64,000 nucleotides of DNA. Source: Cyprinodon diabolis (lineage: Eukaryota > Chordata > Actinopteri > Cyprinodontiformes > Cyprinodontidae). A program made the translations under genes and the position numbers. Positions 1 through 10,945 of this stretch are shown piece by piece (position 1 is the first letter of the stretch; each line of letters begins with the position of its first letter). The stretch spans positions 40,389,719 through 40,453,718 of the forward strand of contig CM060075.1 in the NCBI GenBank assembly GCA_030533445.1, in the 5' to 3' direction. A model generated the notes under the pieces. It saw only the letters and a list, made by a program, of their open reading frames with translations, searched no databases and was not told the DNA's origin.

Positions 1-145
1 GCGCGCACAACCATGTATGGAGGCCTTAGTCCTTGACGCGGTCGAACTTGGTTTGAATCCAACCCGTGGTCCTTTGCCGCTTTCCTTCCCCCTCTCTCCA
101 TTTTCCTGTCAGCCTACTGACTAAAAAACTCCAAAAAGAAAGAAA
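1..145 (+). repeat. tRNA-derived SINE fragment
   Basis: The window opens inside a SINE. A B-box-like motif, ggtttgaatcc, is at 50-60, preceded by a tRNA-arm-like stretch. It is followed by the 'cctttgccgc...ccctctctcc' body common in teleost tRNA-derived SINEs and an A-rich end near 122-145. The A box lies at or before the window edge. Orientation is plus from the box order. Confidence 0.6.
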
Positions 146-1479
146 ATAGATAGCTGAAAGTGTCATTCACAATCTATAAATTGTCTCACAGCCAGCAGTG
201 AAACATAATTATAAACATACATGGAGACAAGTACTTGATAAGATAAAAACATAGACTTAGTAAGAGTTACAGATGAGCCCCAGGGAGACTGAGAGGGAAT
301 CTGAAGGGGGGTTGTCCATGGGATGGTTAGCATAAAGGAAGATGGTGATGTAGAGGGCTGCCCTGAAAAAGTTGAGAGCAATGGAGGGTGAGCAGTTTTC
401 ATCAGGAAGTTTGAATAAAGAGCCTTTGGGTGCCAGTTGTGCAATGGAGACCAGAGGTCTATTGTTACTGCAGGCATGTTGGGGGGTTAAGATCCAGAAA
501 CCAGAGATATTATGAGATGAGCCAAAGCTTTATTGCATCTGTTGAGTAATGGAATTGGCATTTCCACTCAGACTCTGTATTCGCTCAAAATGTGGGTGTT
601 TGATGGGGCATTGCAGTTAGTTCCAGTTTTGAATAGAGTTTTGATAGTAAAGTGAGGATAAGGAGTGGAAGCAGCTAGGAAAAGGATTTCACCAATGTAG
701 AAATATTTTTACTGGAGTTCTACCAATAACAGGCTTCGGACCAGCAAGTATTAGCATAATGACCTATAGGCTAATAGGATGAATTTTAATAAACGTAATG
801 AAAACAATGTTTTTAAATACATCTACATCCTTAGTTGCATGTAATACATGGAAGCCTGACTACTTAATGACTTGGTCAGGGCTATGAAACTATGGACCAC
901 CTGCCGCCGTACAAGCTTCAGACTCTTTCTTTGACTTTTATGTTGGTGAACACATACTTTCCCACCTTCATTCAGAGAGCACAACTTTTAAAGTGTCCAG
1001 ATCGTTCTAAGAAAGGAGGAAGAGATGGCTGGAGCAGACAAGAAAAAAAAAGAAAAAAATGTAAAAGTTCCCCTTTTCACCCACCCCCAACCCCCTCTAT
1101 GCTCATAAAAAAATATTAACTTTATTTTTTACAGTTTCTAAATTAAGTTACAGATGAGTTGTTTATTGTGATCCAAGGAGTTGGGGTGCAATAAAAACAA
1201 CTTATCAAAGCTAAGGACTCTCAAGGTCGGGTCCAAAGTGACTGTGAATATTTCTTTAGTTCTGTCTTAGAAAAGGAAAATAAATAAAAAACAAAATGGT
1301 TGGAAAAACTATTATTTCATAGAAAACTATTTTTTCAAACTATACAGCAACCTACGGATCCAACAGCAGTTACAAATATTTCACAACCATAGCTGTATTA
1401 TCTGTCATTATTTATCCTGCATTAATTTGTTTTTAGCCTCTTACAATCCTCTCTATTTATATATACAGTTTATAGTATT
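146..1479. other. no gene recognised
   Basis: AT-rich intergenic sequence. The frames at 163-477 (minus) and 892-1119 (plus) have no family resemblance, splice context or promoter that I can support. A purine-rich run lies near 1041-1062. Confidence 0.6.
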
Positions 1480-1628
1480 TACATATTTGGTCCCTACGCA
1501 CATGTAAATAAATATTTATAAACTGTATAGCACTTTTGGATAGATGCACACAACTTTTCGTTGCTTTGTACTTGTGACAGTGTAATGACAATACAGTTAA
1601 AATCTATTCTTTTCTATTCTATTCTATT
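1480..1628 (+). mobile_element. LINE 3' tail (Rex1/L2-like) with (TATTC)n end
   Basis: The stretch contains the 'ttcgttgctttgtactt...tgacaata' type of 3' UTR seen at the ends of teleost L2/Rex1-type LINEs. It ends in a pentanucleotide tail of TATTC units at about 1603-1628. No coding part remains, so this is a short 5'-truncated copy on the plus strand. Confidence 0.55.
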
Positions 1629-2842
1629 GCAGCAGCACACTTGATCAGGTCATCCCCTCAGATTAGGCTGATCCAATGGCTCCCTCAGGTGGAGACAGAA
1701 GTTTCCAAAAACAAACCACAAACTTCACTGTTCTCTGACAGTTATATTTGTATAATTATACTTTTATCAAAAAGAATTAGAGTCATGATCATCAAGTCAA
1801 TTTGCAATTTATCCTCCTTTTGCAAACAAAATGTAATCATAAAACAATCAAATGAATTACCCATGTACATAAAATGGTTTAGCATGCATAGGTTTTTCAT
1901 TTCATGCTCAACCAAAACTAATCATCACAAATATTGTCATTAGTAAAGTAGGATTTTAGAGAAAAGATCTCTAAACAGGACCAGAATGACAGTAGAGCTT
2001 AAGACAGAAAATTATAAAGGTCAGCTATAGAGACAGTAAGAAGCAAAGCTGAATTTACAAAGAATGGAGAAAATATTCTAAGCACTACATTTTTTCTATA
2101 TTTAGTTTTTTCAGCCTTCTTCTAAGTGGTACTTTACTCTCTTCACAAAGCTCTACAAAAAGCACCTTACCATACATAAGAAATTGAAATTTAGACTGTT
2201 TTGCAAATTGCTTAAAAATAAAAATAGATTATAAATAACTTAGGACAGTGCTTTGTTGATCTCCAAGATATTGAATAAATATTACCTACATACAGACATG
2301 AATATAGTTGCTCCATTTTATATCTTTTGTGGTCAGCTGATCAAGCAATCAGTAGCTTTTGTTCATCTTTCACATTTAACTTCCAAGCCCTACTGTGTTC
2401 CCTATACTAAATAAGCTGAATTTTCATGTTTCTCACTGACAACATTCAACCCTTTATTACATGCATTTTAGACCAAAATTCACATGTCTTATGCAAAATC
2501 CTGTAACTTTGTGGTAGTATGCTCCTGCATGGGAACTTTTCACTTTGGGACAAATTGCGACTGGTCAGTTGCTGACAAGCCTCCTCGATTGATTGACAGG
2601 TAATAAATAGACGGGCACATCTTCAAATTCACATAAAATTTTATTGAAAATGTCACCCAACTGAATGAGAAAAACAAAGTTAAAAATGTTTTTTTTTTTT
2701 TTTTACATTTCCCATCTTATTTTATTATGAATAAACACTTGCAACAAAGTAAAGTAGAAATATGAATACTTTCAAAAGATGAAATGTTCTGGATTTAAAA
2801 CATTTAAAGCAAAATTTAAAGCTTGAAGTAATTACATTTTCA
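1629..2842. other. no gene recognised
   Basis: AT-rich intergenic sequence with a T run near 2689-2704. The 100-residue plus frame at 1641-1943 shows no recognisable domain. Confidence 0.6.
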
Positions 2843-2857
2843 GGGTAGTTCCTTTGT
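2843..2857. repeat. target-site duplication, left copy
   Basis: The 15-base sequence gggtagttcctttgt recurs exactly at 3651-3665, directly after the GATG-type tail of the LINE. It therefore marks the insertion boundaries. Confidence 0.9.
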
Positions 2858-3578
2858 GCCCGAGTGTGAAGCGGCCGGGATGGGGATCAGTGCCTCCAAA
2901 TCCGAGGCCATGGTCTTGAGCCGGAAAAGGGTAGAGTGCCTTCTCCGGGTCAGGTGGGGTGTCCTGCCCCAAGTGGAGGAGTTTAAGTATCTTGGGATCT
3001 TGTTCACGAATGAGGGAAGAAGGGAGCGGGAGATCGACAGGCGGATTAGTGCAGCGTCTGCCGTGAAGCGGGCGCTGTACCGGTCCGTCGTGGTGAAGAG
3101 AGAGCTGAGTCAAAAAGCGAAGCTCTCTATTTACCGGTCGATCTATGTTCCTACCCTCATCTATGGTCATGAACTCTGGGTCATGACCGAAAGAACGAGA
3201 TCGTGGATACAGGCAGCCGAAATGGGTTTCCTCCGTAGGGTGGCTGGGCTCTCCCTTAGAGATAGGGTGAGAAGCTCGGTCATCCGGGAGGGACTCGGAG
3301 TAGAGCCGCTGCTCCTCCACGTCGAGAGGAGCCAGTTGAGGTGGCTTGGGTATCTGGTTAGGATGCCTCCTGGACGCCTCCCTGGTGAGGTGTTCCGGGC
3401 ACGTCCCACCTGGGGGAGGCCCCGGGGAAGACCCAGGACACGCTGGAGAGACTATGTTTCTCAGCTGGCCTGGGAACGCCTTGGGGTTCCTCCTGAGGGG
3501 CTAGAAGAAGTGGCTGGGGAGAGGGAAGTCTGGGCCTCCCTTCTTAAGCTGCTGCCCCCGCGACCCGACCCCGGATAA
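2856..3578 (+). pseudogene. RTE LINE reverse transcriptase, C-terminal fragment
   Basis: An open frame of 240 codons encodes the part of the polyprotein downstream of the catalytic YADD box: SKSEAMVLSRKR, then FKYLGILFTNEG, then YGHELWVMTERTR, RRVAGLSLRDRVRSS, QLRWLGYLVRMPPGRLPGE and WRDYVSQLAWERLGVPPE. These blocks are characteristic of abundant fish RTE-type LINE proteins. The endonuclease and most of the RT are missing because of 5' truncation. The apparent GTG start overlaps the target duplication and is not a real initiation site. No frameshift or stop occurs within the fragment, which fits a fairly recent insertion. It is not expected to make a functional protein. Confidence 0.85.
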
Positions 3579-3650
3579 ATGGAGGAAGATGGATGGATGG
3601 ATGGATGGATGGATGGATGGATGGATGGATGGATGGATGGATGGATGGAT
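2858..3650 (+). mobile_element. 5'-truncated RTE-clade LINE (Rex3-like)
   Basis: A 793-bp LINE fragment bounded by a perfect 15-bp target duplication. It holds the C-terminal end of a reverse-transcriptase polyprotein and a very short 3' UTR that runs into an (ATGG)n tract at about 3585-3650. A tetranucleotide GATG-type tail with a minimal 3' UTR is typical of teleost RTE/Rex3 elements. The exact family name would need a library search. Confidence 0.85.
3585..3650 (+). repeat. (ATGG)n microsatellite, LINE tail
   Basis: About sixteen ATGG units directly follow the LINE coding end and stop exactly at the right target duplication. They are the tail of the retrotransposed copy. Confidence 0.95.
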
Positions 3651-3679
3651 GGGTAGTTCCTTTGTAGTTATTTTTTTTT

Positions 3680-4071
3680 TGTCAGTGTGGTATTTCTTTA
3701 GTTGCTCTCTGTTGCCCCTTGTGCCTGTTCCTTTCGCTTTGGCTTCCTCCTAGTTAGTCCCATTACACCTGATCCATATCAGCTCATTAGTCCATCCCTT
3801 GCTCTTTTCCCCATAAATATATCACCTCTACAGTTCCTGTTTGCTGGTTTGTTGTTGTTTTGTTGCTTCCTTGTCTCTTGCTCCCAATGGGTATTTTCCC
3901 TAATGTTTACTGGATTTTGTTTCGTTTTCAGTATTTTAAATTTTTCTGGATTTTTGCCTCAGTTACCTGCTAGTCCTTATTTTAATTGGCAAAACTCATC
4001 ACTGCCTACTATTCTCTGCATTTGCGCCCTCAAAGCCTCCACCCAACCAGACATAAATCTCACATCTTGAA
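3680..4071 (+). mobile_element. possible degenerate solo LTR (Gypsy-type)
   Basis: The base composition and phrases resemble fish Gypsy LTRs: 'ttagtcccattacacctga', 'ataaatatatca' as a possible TATA region near 3813, and 'ctctgcatttgcgccctcaa' near the 3' end. It begins with a TG near 3687 and ends with CA near 4071, but I found no target duplication. Degenerate and uncertain. Confidence 0.35.
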
Positions 4072-4239
4072 CCACCAACTTCTAATGGTGGAGGGATATT
4101 AGTGCTTGGATGATCAGAGAGGCTATGCTGTTTGGGCTTTAATGCTGCTGGTAGGGTCTTCCAAGGCAAACAGGCTCTGTGTGACAAGTTAGATAAAGAG
4201 ATTCAAAATACATCATCCAGTATAGTGGAGGCTTCACCT

Positions 4240-5440
4240 TGGAGACAGTCCTGAGATAGGTTTGGTCTAAGCAGTCTTGAGTGCCTTGTGGTGAAGTTGG
4301 CTCACCGCCTGTAGAGGCAACCAAGAGGGACGGATGCAAAGACACTTAAAGAGAAACTTAAACTTGCTTTGGGGATGTGGAATGTCATCTCACCTGAGCT
4401 TGCGCAGAAGGTGGAGTGTTACCAGCTGGAAGTAGAATCCCTTCCATTGACAGCAAGGTCTCTGGAACTGAGCTCAGTAAAAAGGTTTGGACCTCCAAAG
4501 CTCAGCCTTATCATGTTGGGGATCACTGCAGTAGATGAGAAGGTAGTATCCCTGTGCCTTTGGGTAGGGCAGAAGGCTCTGACTGTGGTCTTGGTCTATG
4601 GGCTAAGGAGCAGTAAAAGTACCAATCCTTATTAGTGTCCCACTCCCTGACTCCATCATTTTACAGAGGGACTTCAATGTCAATGTGGAAAATCACACTG
4701 ACATCTGGAGGTGGTTCATTTAGAGGAACAGGGCCCCAGATCTGAACCCAAGTGGTGCATCATTGTGGAACATCCTTGCAAGTCGTGGACGTTCCATAAT
4801 GAAAACCATGTTCATGATTAATTGTATTAATTATTGTGAGTGTGTATGCTCATGTTCTTGGCTATATTGAGATGCAACCACCTATAGTTGTTGCAGTAAT
4901 GTCCGCAATGCTTGTCGTGGTGCTACACACTGACAGCAAGGGATGCCATCAATATGAAGGAGTCCTATCAGGCTTGATAGGCTTGTAAGGCTCTTGAGGC
5001 AGCCAACAGGTACTGAGAGTCCAAACATGCCGATTCCTGGATCAACCTGAAAGCAATTCTAGCAAACTATTAAACAGCTCAGTGAGGGACACAGTGCTTT
5101 GCTAACTTATACTATACTAACTTACTTATAGTGGGATTAGAGAGCTGCTGGCTCAAACTAAGAACATTATTGGATGATGTAAGGAATTCTTTGAGTATCT
5201 CCTCAGCCCATCTGTCACACCTTCTGTGGTTAAAGAGGAGTGTGGGTGCACAGTGCCGGACCCTTCATCACCCAGGCTGACGTAACAGATGTGGTCACAA
5301 AAGACCTCACAGTTGCAAGGCTTCGACAGTGGATGAGACCACTGCTGAGTACCTCGGGTCTCTAGATGTTGGGCTGCCGTGTCAGTCAAAGCAGCAACTT
5401 TGGGGTAGTTGCTGTAGTTATGAAGGTATCACACTCTCAG
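4240..5440 (+). pseudogene. decayed RTE LINE, endonuclease region
   Basis: Interrupted plus-strand coding similarity to the N-terminal half of the same kind of fish RTE polyprotein. The blocks are: MGMWNVISPELAQKVECYQL (4369 onward), VDEKVVSLCLWVGQKALTV, a 'GPRSEPKWCIIVEHPCKSW' region near 4734-4790, and DETTAEYLGSLDV near 5330. Stops and frameshifts break it throughout. The RT proper is missing. It is much older than the copy at 2858-3650 and is probably a separate insertion. Confidence 0.6.
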
Positions 5441-6927
5441 ACTGTAAGGAAAAGTCTATGTCAGGTCTTAATGTTCTGTTTACCCACCTGTGGTTTTTGT
5501 CCTGGAACTTTGCCATGCAGGCTATTTTTGCTAAGTATGTTAATTATTTTTTATGGAATTTCTTTCATGATTAATCTACAGATTTAAGCATGGGTGGTAG
5601 AAAACATACTAAGTTAGGTGGCTCAATTGTGTAGCTGAAAGGGATAAGCCAAAACATCAAAACTAAAAAGGTGTACCAAGGCATATAAGCATTATGATCA
5701 GCACAGCAAAACTGAGTCTATCCTTACCTTACATGATCAATAGTTATGTATATTAACATGAAAAATTTGGATGCTGTTTATTGTTTTGATATTATTACAG
5801 CATGCAATACTTTTAGATGACCTTGCTTTGCTTTACATAATAAGGGTGCAATTCTGCTGCATACTGTCTTTAATAATCATAGCGCAGGGGTATCTTATAG
5901 ACTGAAACAGTCTGATAACATTTTTTCAACCCAATTCTGTGTATCTACAGGTAAACATAACTGGTTGGGTGGCATAAAGGATGGAGGGTGATACTGATCA
6001 AAATATTTTTATATTTTTAAACAGCATTTTGCCATTTACAATTATTGTATCTTATTATTTACTCAGCTCTCAACATGTTAAGTAATGGATGGAAAGGGTA
6101 CTATGAGATTACTGTATGCTGCTGCTGACTCATTCTACAAAAGGGTCAATCCAACTGTGCTTGAAGTTATTACTTGCTTTACTGGAACTGATATAGCGAC
6201 AGTGTTTGCAGTGCAAACAATCATCTTTTAGACTCCCTGACTCAGTTACATGTGTTTCAACTGATGCTTACATTATGATTGCCAGTCACAGGAGTTTTCT
6301 AAGGACTAGTTGTATATTGTTTTCTGTTAACTTTCACAGTTCATAATCACTGGCATACAAGATGAAAAACTGTGTATTTAGGCCTAAAAATACTCATGTT
6401 TTATTTTTTTTTTATAAATTAGTGAATTGAAGAAGTATATATATATATATATATATTTTACAAAGGAAACTATAAATCCATATTACTACATGAACTAACT
6501 AGCAGACTAATTGAATTTTGACCCAACTTAATGTTGAAAGGGAGCATTTACTGATCACTGCTGCTCGTTGTATAAAATATAACATTCTTGTTTGACAGCT
6601 TTATAAGTGTTTTCTAACTTCTCTTCAGTGTTAATGAGAGGTGTCAGAAGACTGGCACTTCTGGATAAAATACTTAAACATCATAGTAAACTTATTTTTT
6701 CTAGTGCTGTTGTTAACGCCTCTGTCACCTTGATGATTTAGACCAACGCATGCCTGACGTACGAAAAACCGTGCAAAATGCTTCTAAGTTAATGGTAAGT
6801 TTTGTATAAGTTATGACCAGCTAAAACATGCTGAAGTCGACATACGGCAAAATTTCCTGACATATATGCTCATACAAGGGGCATAAGTTACAGGTAATTT
6901 ATTTAATTGTTGACATAAATTAAGTAT
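5441..6927. other. no gene recognised; (TA)n at 6437-6456
   Basis: AT-rich intergenic sequence with a short TA dinucleotide tract. Frames at 5153-5587 are chance frames at the end of the decayed LINE. Confidence 0.55.
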
Positions 6928-7632
6928 TGTCATGATGGGTTCTCTAGTGAGACCCAGTTATGCAGAACACCACGGAGACGGAAACAGAAGTAAAAGGTTT
7001 AACAAAGTTTATTGTCACAAGCACAGTTTAATCACTGGTTCTGGTTCTGGCCTGGGGACTGGTTCACTGGAGTCTGCGTGGGAGACAGTTCAGTTAGTGT
7101 TTGCTCAGAGGAGTTTGATTCAGACAGTTTCAGATTTGTACCTTGAGGGTTCTTGGTTAAAGCCTTGAGAGGGAAACTGTTGGGTCCGGAGATAGTTTGT
7201 TCAGCAGAGTCCGTTAACTGCTTCAGCGTCTTACTTCTTGAGAATGAGCTGACCCTGGTTTTGAGTTTCCAGCTCTTGGTTCAGAGCTGCAAGGAAAATC
7301 CAGAGAGAGACTTCAGGTTTGGCTCAGAGGGCAGGCTCGGCAGGTTAAGCTCCTCCTGAGCTTCACAGGAGAAAAACAGGTTTCCTGGAAGACAGAGACA
7401 AAGGTTAGAATCCAGTCTGGATTCAAAAGTCAACAAAGGTTTTCAGAGATACTAGGCTTAGGTGCTAACCAACTGGATAAAACACTGCGGCGTTGAGGCA
7501 AGGTCTGAAGACAGCTTAAATACTGTGGATCCTCTGATGATGGGATGAGCTTCAGCTGTGCAGGAGGCTCGGCTCAGGAGGATCCATGGCGGACTCTGCT
7601 GGAGGAAGGTGGTACTTCTCCAGCTCCCAACA
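6928..7632 (-). mobile_element. solo LTR, 705 bp, with 5-bp target duplication
   Basis: The element starts TGTCATGATGGG and ends CTCCCAACA, giving TGT...ACA termini. It is flanked by the 5-base duplication agtat at 6923-6927 and 7633-7637. Read on the minus strand it has the layout of an LTR: it starts TGTTGGGAGC, has a TATTTAAG TATA-like box (plus-strand complement near 7514-7521), and an AATAAA near its far end (complement near 7009). No internal retroviral sequence flanks it, so it is a solo LTR left by recombination. The family is unassigned. Confidence 0.8.
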
Positions 7633-7787
7633 AGTATAAGTTACCCGTAAGTTTTGGCATCTAGCTTATCTAAAACCTATGAATAATTTGTGCATAACGT
7701 ATGCGTAAGTTATCAAGAACTTATTTCCAATGCATATCAATGTATCTGATGTGTTCCAGACGACCGGTAATGGCATATTGGCAGTGT

Positions 7788-7867
7788 TTTGGTATAAAAG
7801 GGGGCTCACAGGAAGAAACCGTCAGTACTCCTCCAGGCTTCATCCCCATTATCGGGTGAGCGAGAAG
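7788..7867 (+). promoter_or_regulatory. TATA promoter and candidate first exon
   Basis: A strong TATA box, gtataaaagg, lies at 7792-7801. About 30 bases downstream a C/T-rich stretch (ctcctccaggcttcatcc) could start transcription. A consensus splice donor, aag|gtgagtg, follows at 7867/7868. This looks like a core promoter plus a short first exon. I see no following coding exon, so it could be the promoter of an unidentified transcript or part of an unrecognised repeat. Confidence 0.4.
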
Positions 7868-9144
7868 GTGAGTGTGATGGATCCTCCCTGCATTCACGAC
7901 CATGACCAAGAAACTTCCTAACAGACATGACGCTGAATCTGCTGCAAATCTTCTTTCTTTCTTTTTCCTTTTTCTTTTTATTTATCCTTTTTGTTTTTTA
8001 GGCGGGAGGTAATCAGGTTAATACTGCGATCAAAGACATCTTTTTATGCAGGCCGGGTGCCTCTGGGAGCATTACTGCTCCCCTCAGGACACTAGCTTGT
8101 GCATCATTTCATGGGCATTACACTGCTGTGCATTATACAAAGGTTAGGCTGTTGTTGAACATAATTTCTGGACTAAATACATTAATACTGTATGTATACA
8201 CACCATCTTGAAAAAATATTATCACTATTCTGCTTCTTGCTACACATAAGTGGCAAAACAAACACCATGGCGGACAATGGTGCGGAGAGCAGTATTTTAA
8301 CCATCTTGAAAAGATTGAGGTTTTAAGGTTTGGGAAGATCGCTCCAGCACTACCATCCATGTTTACTTCCGTAAGGACGAAGTACGCTGGCTTGTGACGT
8401 CATTGCGTCCAGCTACTGCGCCTGCGGGACACATACGCTCTCTGAACGCAGTTTACACAGGACATCACATACAAGTCGCATATATCTGGAAATGTGAACT
8501 GGTATGCCAGCATTCATAACATGTGGTGAATCACTGTCCCCCAGACATCCGCGGTTATATTTTTTATATTTATATCTTTTAAAAAATGAACAGTTTAGTT
8601 TATGTTTTCAAGTCGATCGCCCATAGGAAGATGTTACTTGGATATAACCTAACGGAATATCTTCAAAACAGCTCCAAATGACACAAAACTTATATGGGTG
8701 AGTAGAACATGATGTAATAACGTAAAATCAAGGGTCCAGTGTAAAAAAAAACGGCGTTCCCCTTTAAGTAGACATTTTGGCTGGCTCTACTTTCTACCCC
8801 TTACATTTAAAAAATAGACTTATTAGTTGTTGTTTTTTTCATTTAAGTTCACCTTCGTTATGCCCTGTTCAAATTTGAAAATAATAAAAGTCATCAAAAT
8901 AATTAGATTCATCCAGACATCTAATTCCTATGTAGTTTGACTCTGTACTTCTCCAGCTTCTTGTTCACCACATACCAAAATCAATTGTTTTTCAAGACGA
9001 TGCAAAGTTAAACAATGCTGCCATTACTTATAAAACTAAGAAAATTAGGTATAAGAAAGTTACCGTACAGAATTGTAGAAAAAGGTTCCTTCAATAGGGT
9101 AGTGTAGTTACATTACCAGAAAAAAGTGTAAAGCATTTGTCCTT
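7868..9144. other. no gene recognised
   Basis: Intergenic sequence. The motif ataagtta/taagttac recurs at 6790-6900 and 7630-7715, on both sides of the solo LTR, so the LTR probably landed in an older unclassified repeat. The frame at 8133-8360 (minus) shows no domain. Confidence 0.5.
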
Positions 9145-9530
9145 AAAGGTATAGTGGAGGATGTTATTTTTTCCGGGTGGATAAAAATAGGTGGTCCTCC
9201 TAATTGTCAATCATTCTGGTGAAATGTCTGTGTACGGAAGTCTTACGTGCTCGTGGGATTACGGGTCTTGCTCAGAGACCAAGAGTGGCAGTCTCTGGGA
9301 ATGGGGCTTGAACTCTGAACCTCAGGATTGCAAGATCTATGCCCTAACCACCAGCATTTCTGCCACTTCCTATATCTGGGGAGTGGAGAAAATGGGCGAT
9401 GTATGTTCTCCCATAATTTTAATAGACATTCCGTCTTGGCAGCGGCTATAGGGTTCTGCAAGTCCTTTTTTTTTTGTATGGAGAGGGCGGGTCTTTTCAA
9501 AATTTGCCAAAATCCTCCACTATACCTTTA
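9145..9530. mobile_element. 386-bp non-autonomous DNA transposon (MITE)
   Basis: Perfect 19-bp terminal inverted repeats: taaaggtatagtggaggat at 9145-9163 and its reverse complement at 9512-9530. No transposase is present; the frames inside (9191-9451 plus, 9243-9500 minus) are not related to any transposase I know. The class is undecided because no target duplication is clear. Confidence 0.8.
9296..9352 (-). repeat. tRNA-like segment inside the MITE
   Basis: On the minus strand there is an A-box-like tggtggttagggcatag (complement at 9336-9352) followed about 30 bases later by a B-box-like ggttcagagttcaagccc (complement at 9303-9320). This spacing resembles a tRNA gene or SINE head. It lacks a full cloverleaf and is most likely a captured tRNA-derived SINE piece. 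Confidence 0.45.
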
Positions 9531-9963
9531 CCATTTTTTTTTTTTGCATTACTTTTTATTTTGTATTTCAAGTAGTGTTAAAAACTGTTCTTTTATACTA
9601 TTACTTTAGTAAAAAGCTTAAGTTTATACTTATAAGTTGTACTTTTAACTTCTACAAAAGTGGTTTTTAACATTAGTATTTATACTTCTACTTCAGCAGT
9701 CTTATCAGTGTAGCCTGATGTTTATATTTACTTTAAATGAAACTAATATAAAGGATGTTAGCAGATCAAATAAAGTCCTCACTGTCAACTCCCTGATCCA
9801 GTTTCATGTTTGAACTGACACATGCCTTTTAAAGAAACACAGTACAAACGTAACCGCAAATGGATACGGTTTAAGGTTTTGTTAAATAGAGTGGGAAAGA
9901 AACGTTTTATAAAATTAATGGTACAACCTTATTGAAAAAGGCTCTCTATATATATTCTATTTC

Positions 9964-10112
9964 CAGAGGTGTCAAGTAACGAAGTATAAATATTTTGTTA
10001 CTGTACTTAAGTACACTTTTTTGGTATCTATACTTTACTCCATTAGTGTTTTTAAGCTGCAGTATCTATACTTCTACTTAAGTAATAAATATGTGTACTT
10101 TTGACACTACTG
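9964..10112. mobile_element. 149-bp hAT-type MITE
   Basis: Terminal repeats cagaggtgtcaagta and, reverse-complemented, cagtagtgtcaaaagta. It is flanked by a perfect 8-base duplication, tctatttc, at 9956-9963 and 10113-10120. The 8-bp duplication and CAG ends are hAT hallmarks. The interior consists of 'acttaagtac' type runs. Confidence 0.9.
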
Positions 10113-10749
10113 TCTATTTCTTTTTAAATTAACCACATGTCCTCTTTTTAAAGAATCTTTTATATTCACCTTCAGCTCCCCTGTCAACACTGGGTGGTTT
10201 TCTTTTATCTGTCCTATAAAATGTGTTGCAGGCCTTTAGCAAGAGACTCTTATAATTCTTTATTCTTATAATTCTTTTTTTTTTACTGTTTCTCATTTAA
10301 GCAGTTTTTTCTTGGGTCTGATGGTTGGAAACTCACAACAGATCCTTTGCTAAAATGTAACTGTATTTTAAAGTGAACCTTGGTTTTAATTTATCTAGTG
10401 ACTATTTTTGTAAATGGCTAAAATGTGCAACTAGGATATTAAACAATGATTTGTGTTTTCTAGTTTTAAGTAACTTCAGATTGTACATTTCAGGTAAGGT
10501 TGATATTTATTTTAGAATTACTGAACAATAAACCTGAAAGGGATGTTGGACAACTTAAGAGGGATACTGATGTTTAATTAGCCTCCTATCTAAACAAATA
10601 ATTTCAAACTGAAACAGCAGGCAGAGTCATGTTATGTGATACAATCATAACAACCGCATAACACCAAAGCTGCAATGAACACGGGTCATTTTATATGTGT
10701 GTTTTATGCGTGTGTTTGCTTACCTTCATCCTGCTTCTGGTAAAAACAA

Positions 10750-10790
10750 TATAAAAGGTTTGCTTCTGGAGTTGATCACCACTTCCAGAC
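10750..10790 (+). promoter_or_regulatory. TATA box and start region of the acidic secreted-protein gene
   Basis: The TATA box tataaaagg lies at 10750-10758. Transcription would begin near 10780. The first exon (about 10780-10856) is non-coding and ends at a donor gg|gtaaaa. The second exon starts at 10920 after ttttgcag and carries the start codon. Confidence 0.7.
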
Positions 10791-10945
10791 AGACAAGCTG
10801 AGGCTGTAGTCTGAAGCTTAGTTGAACGAGGGAAGGTAGTTCAGCTCCAAAGTTGGGTAAAAACTGTTAAGGATTTAAAATAATTTATTCTCTTTGATTC
10901 CTATGTTTATGTTTTGCAGGTGATTTTTTTTTCTCCACCTGCATC

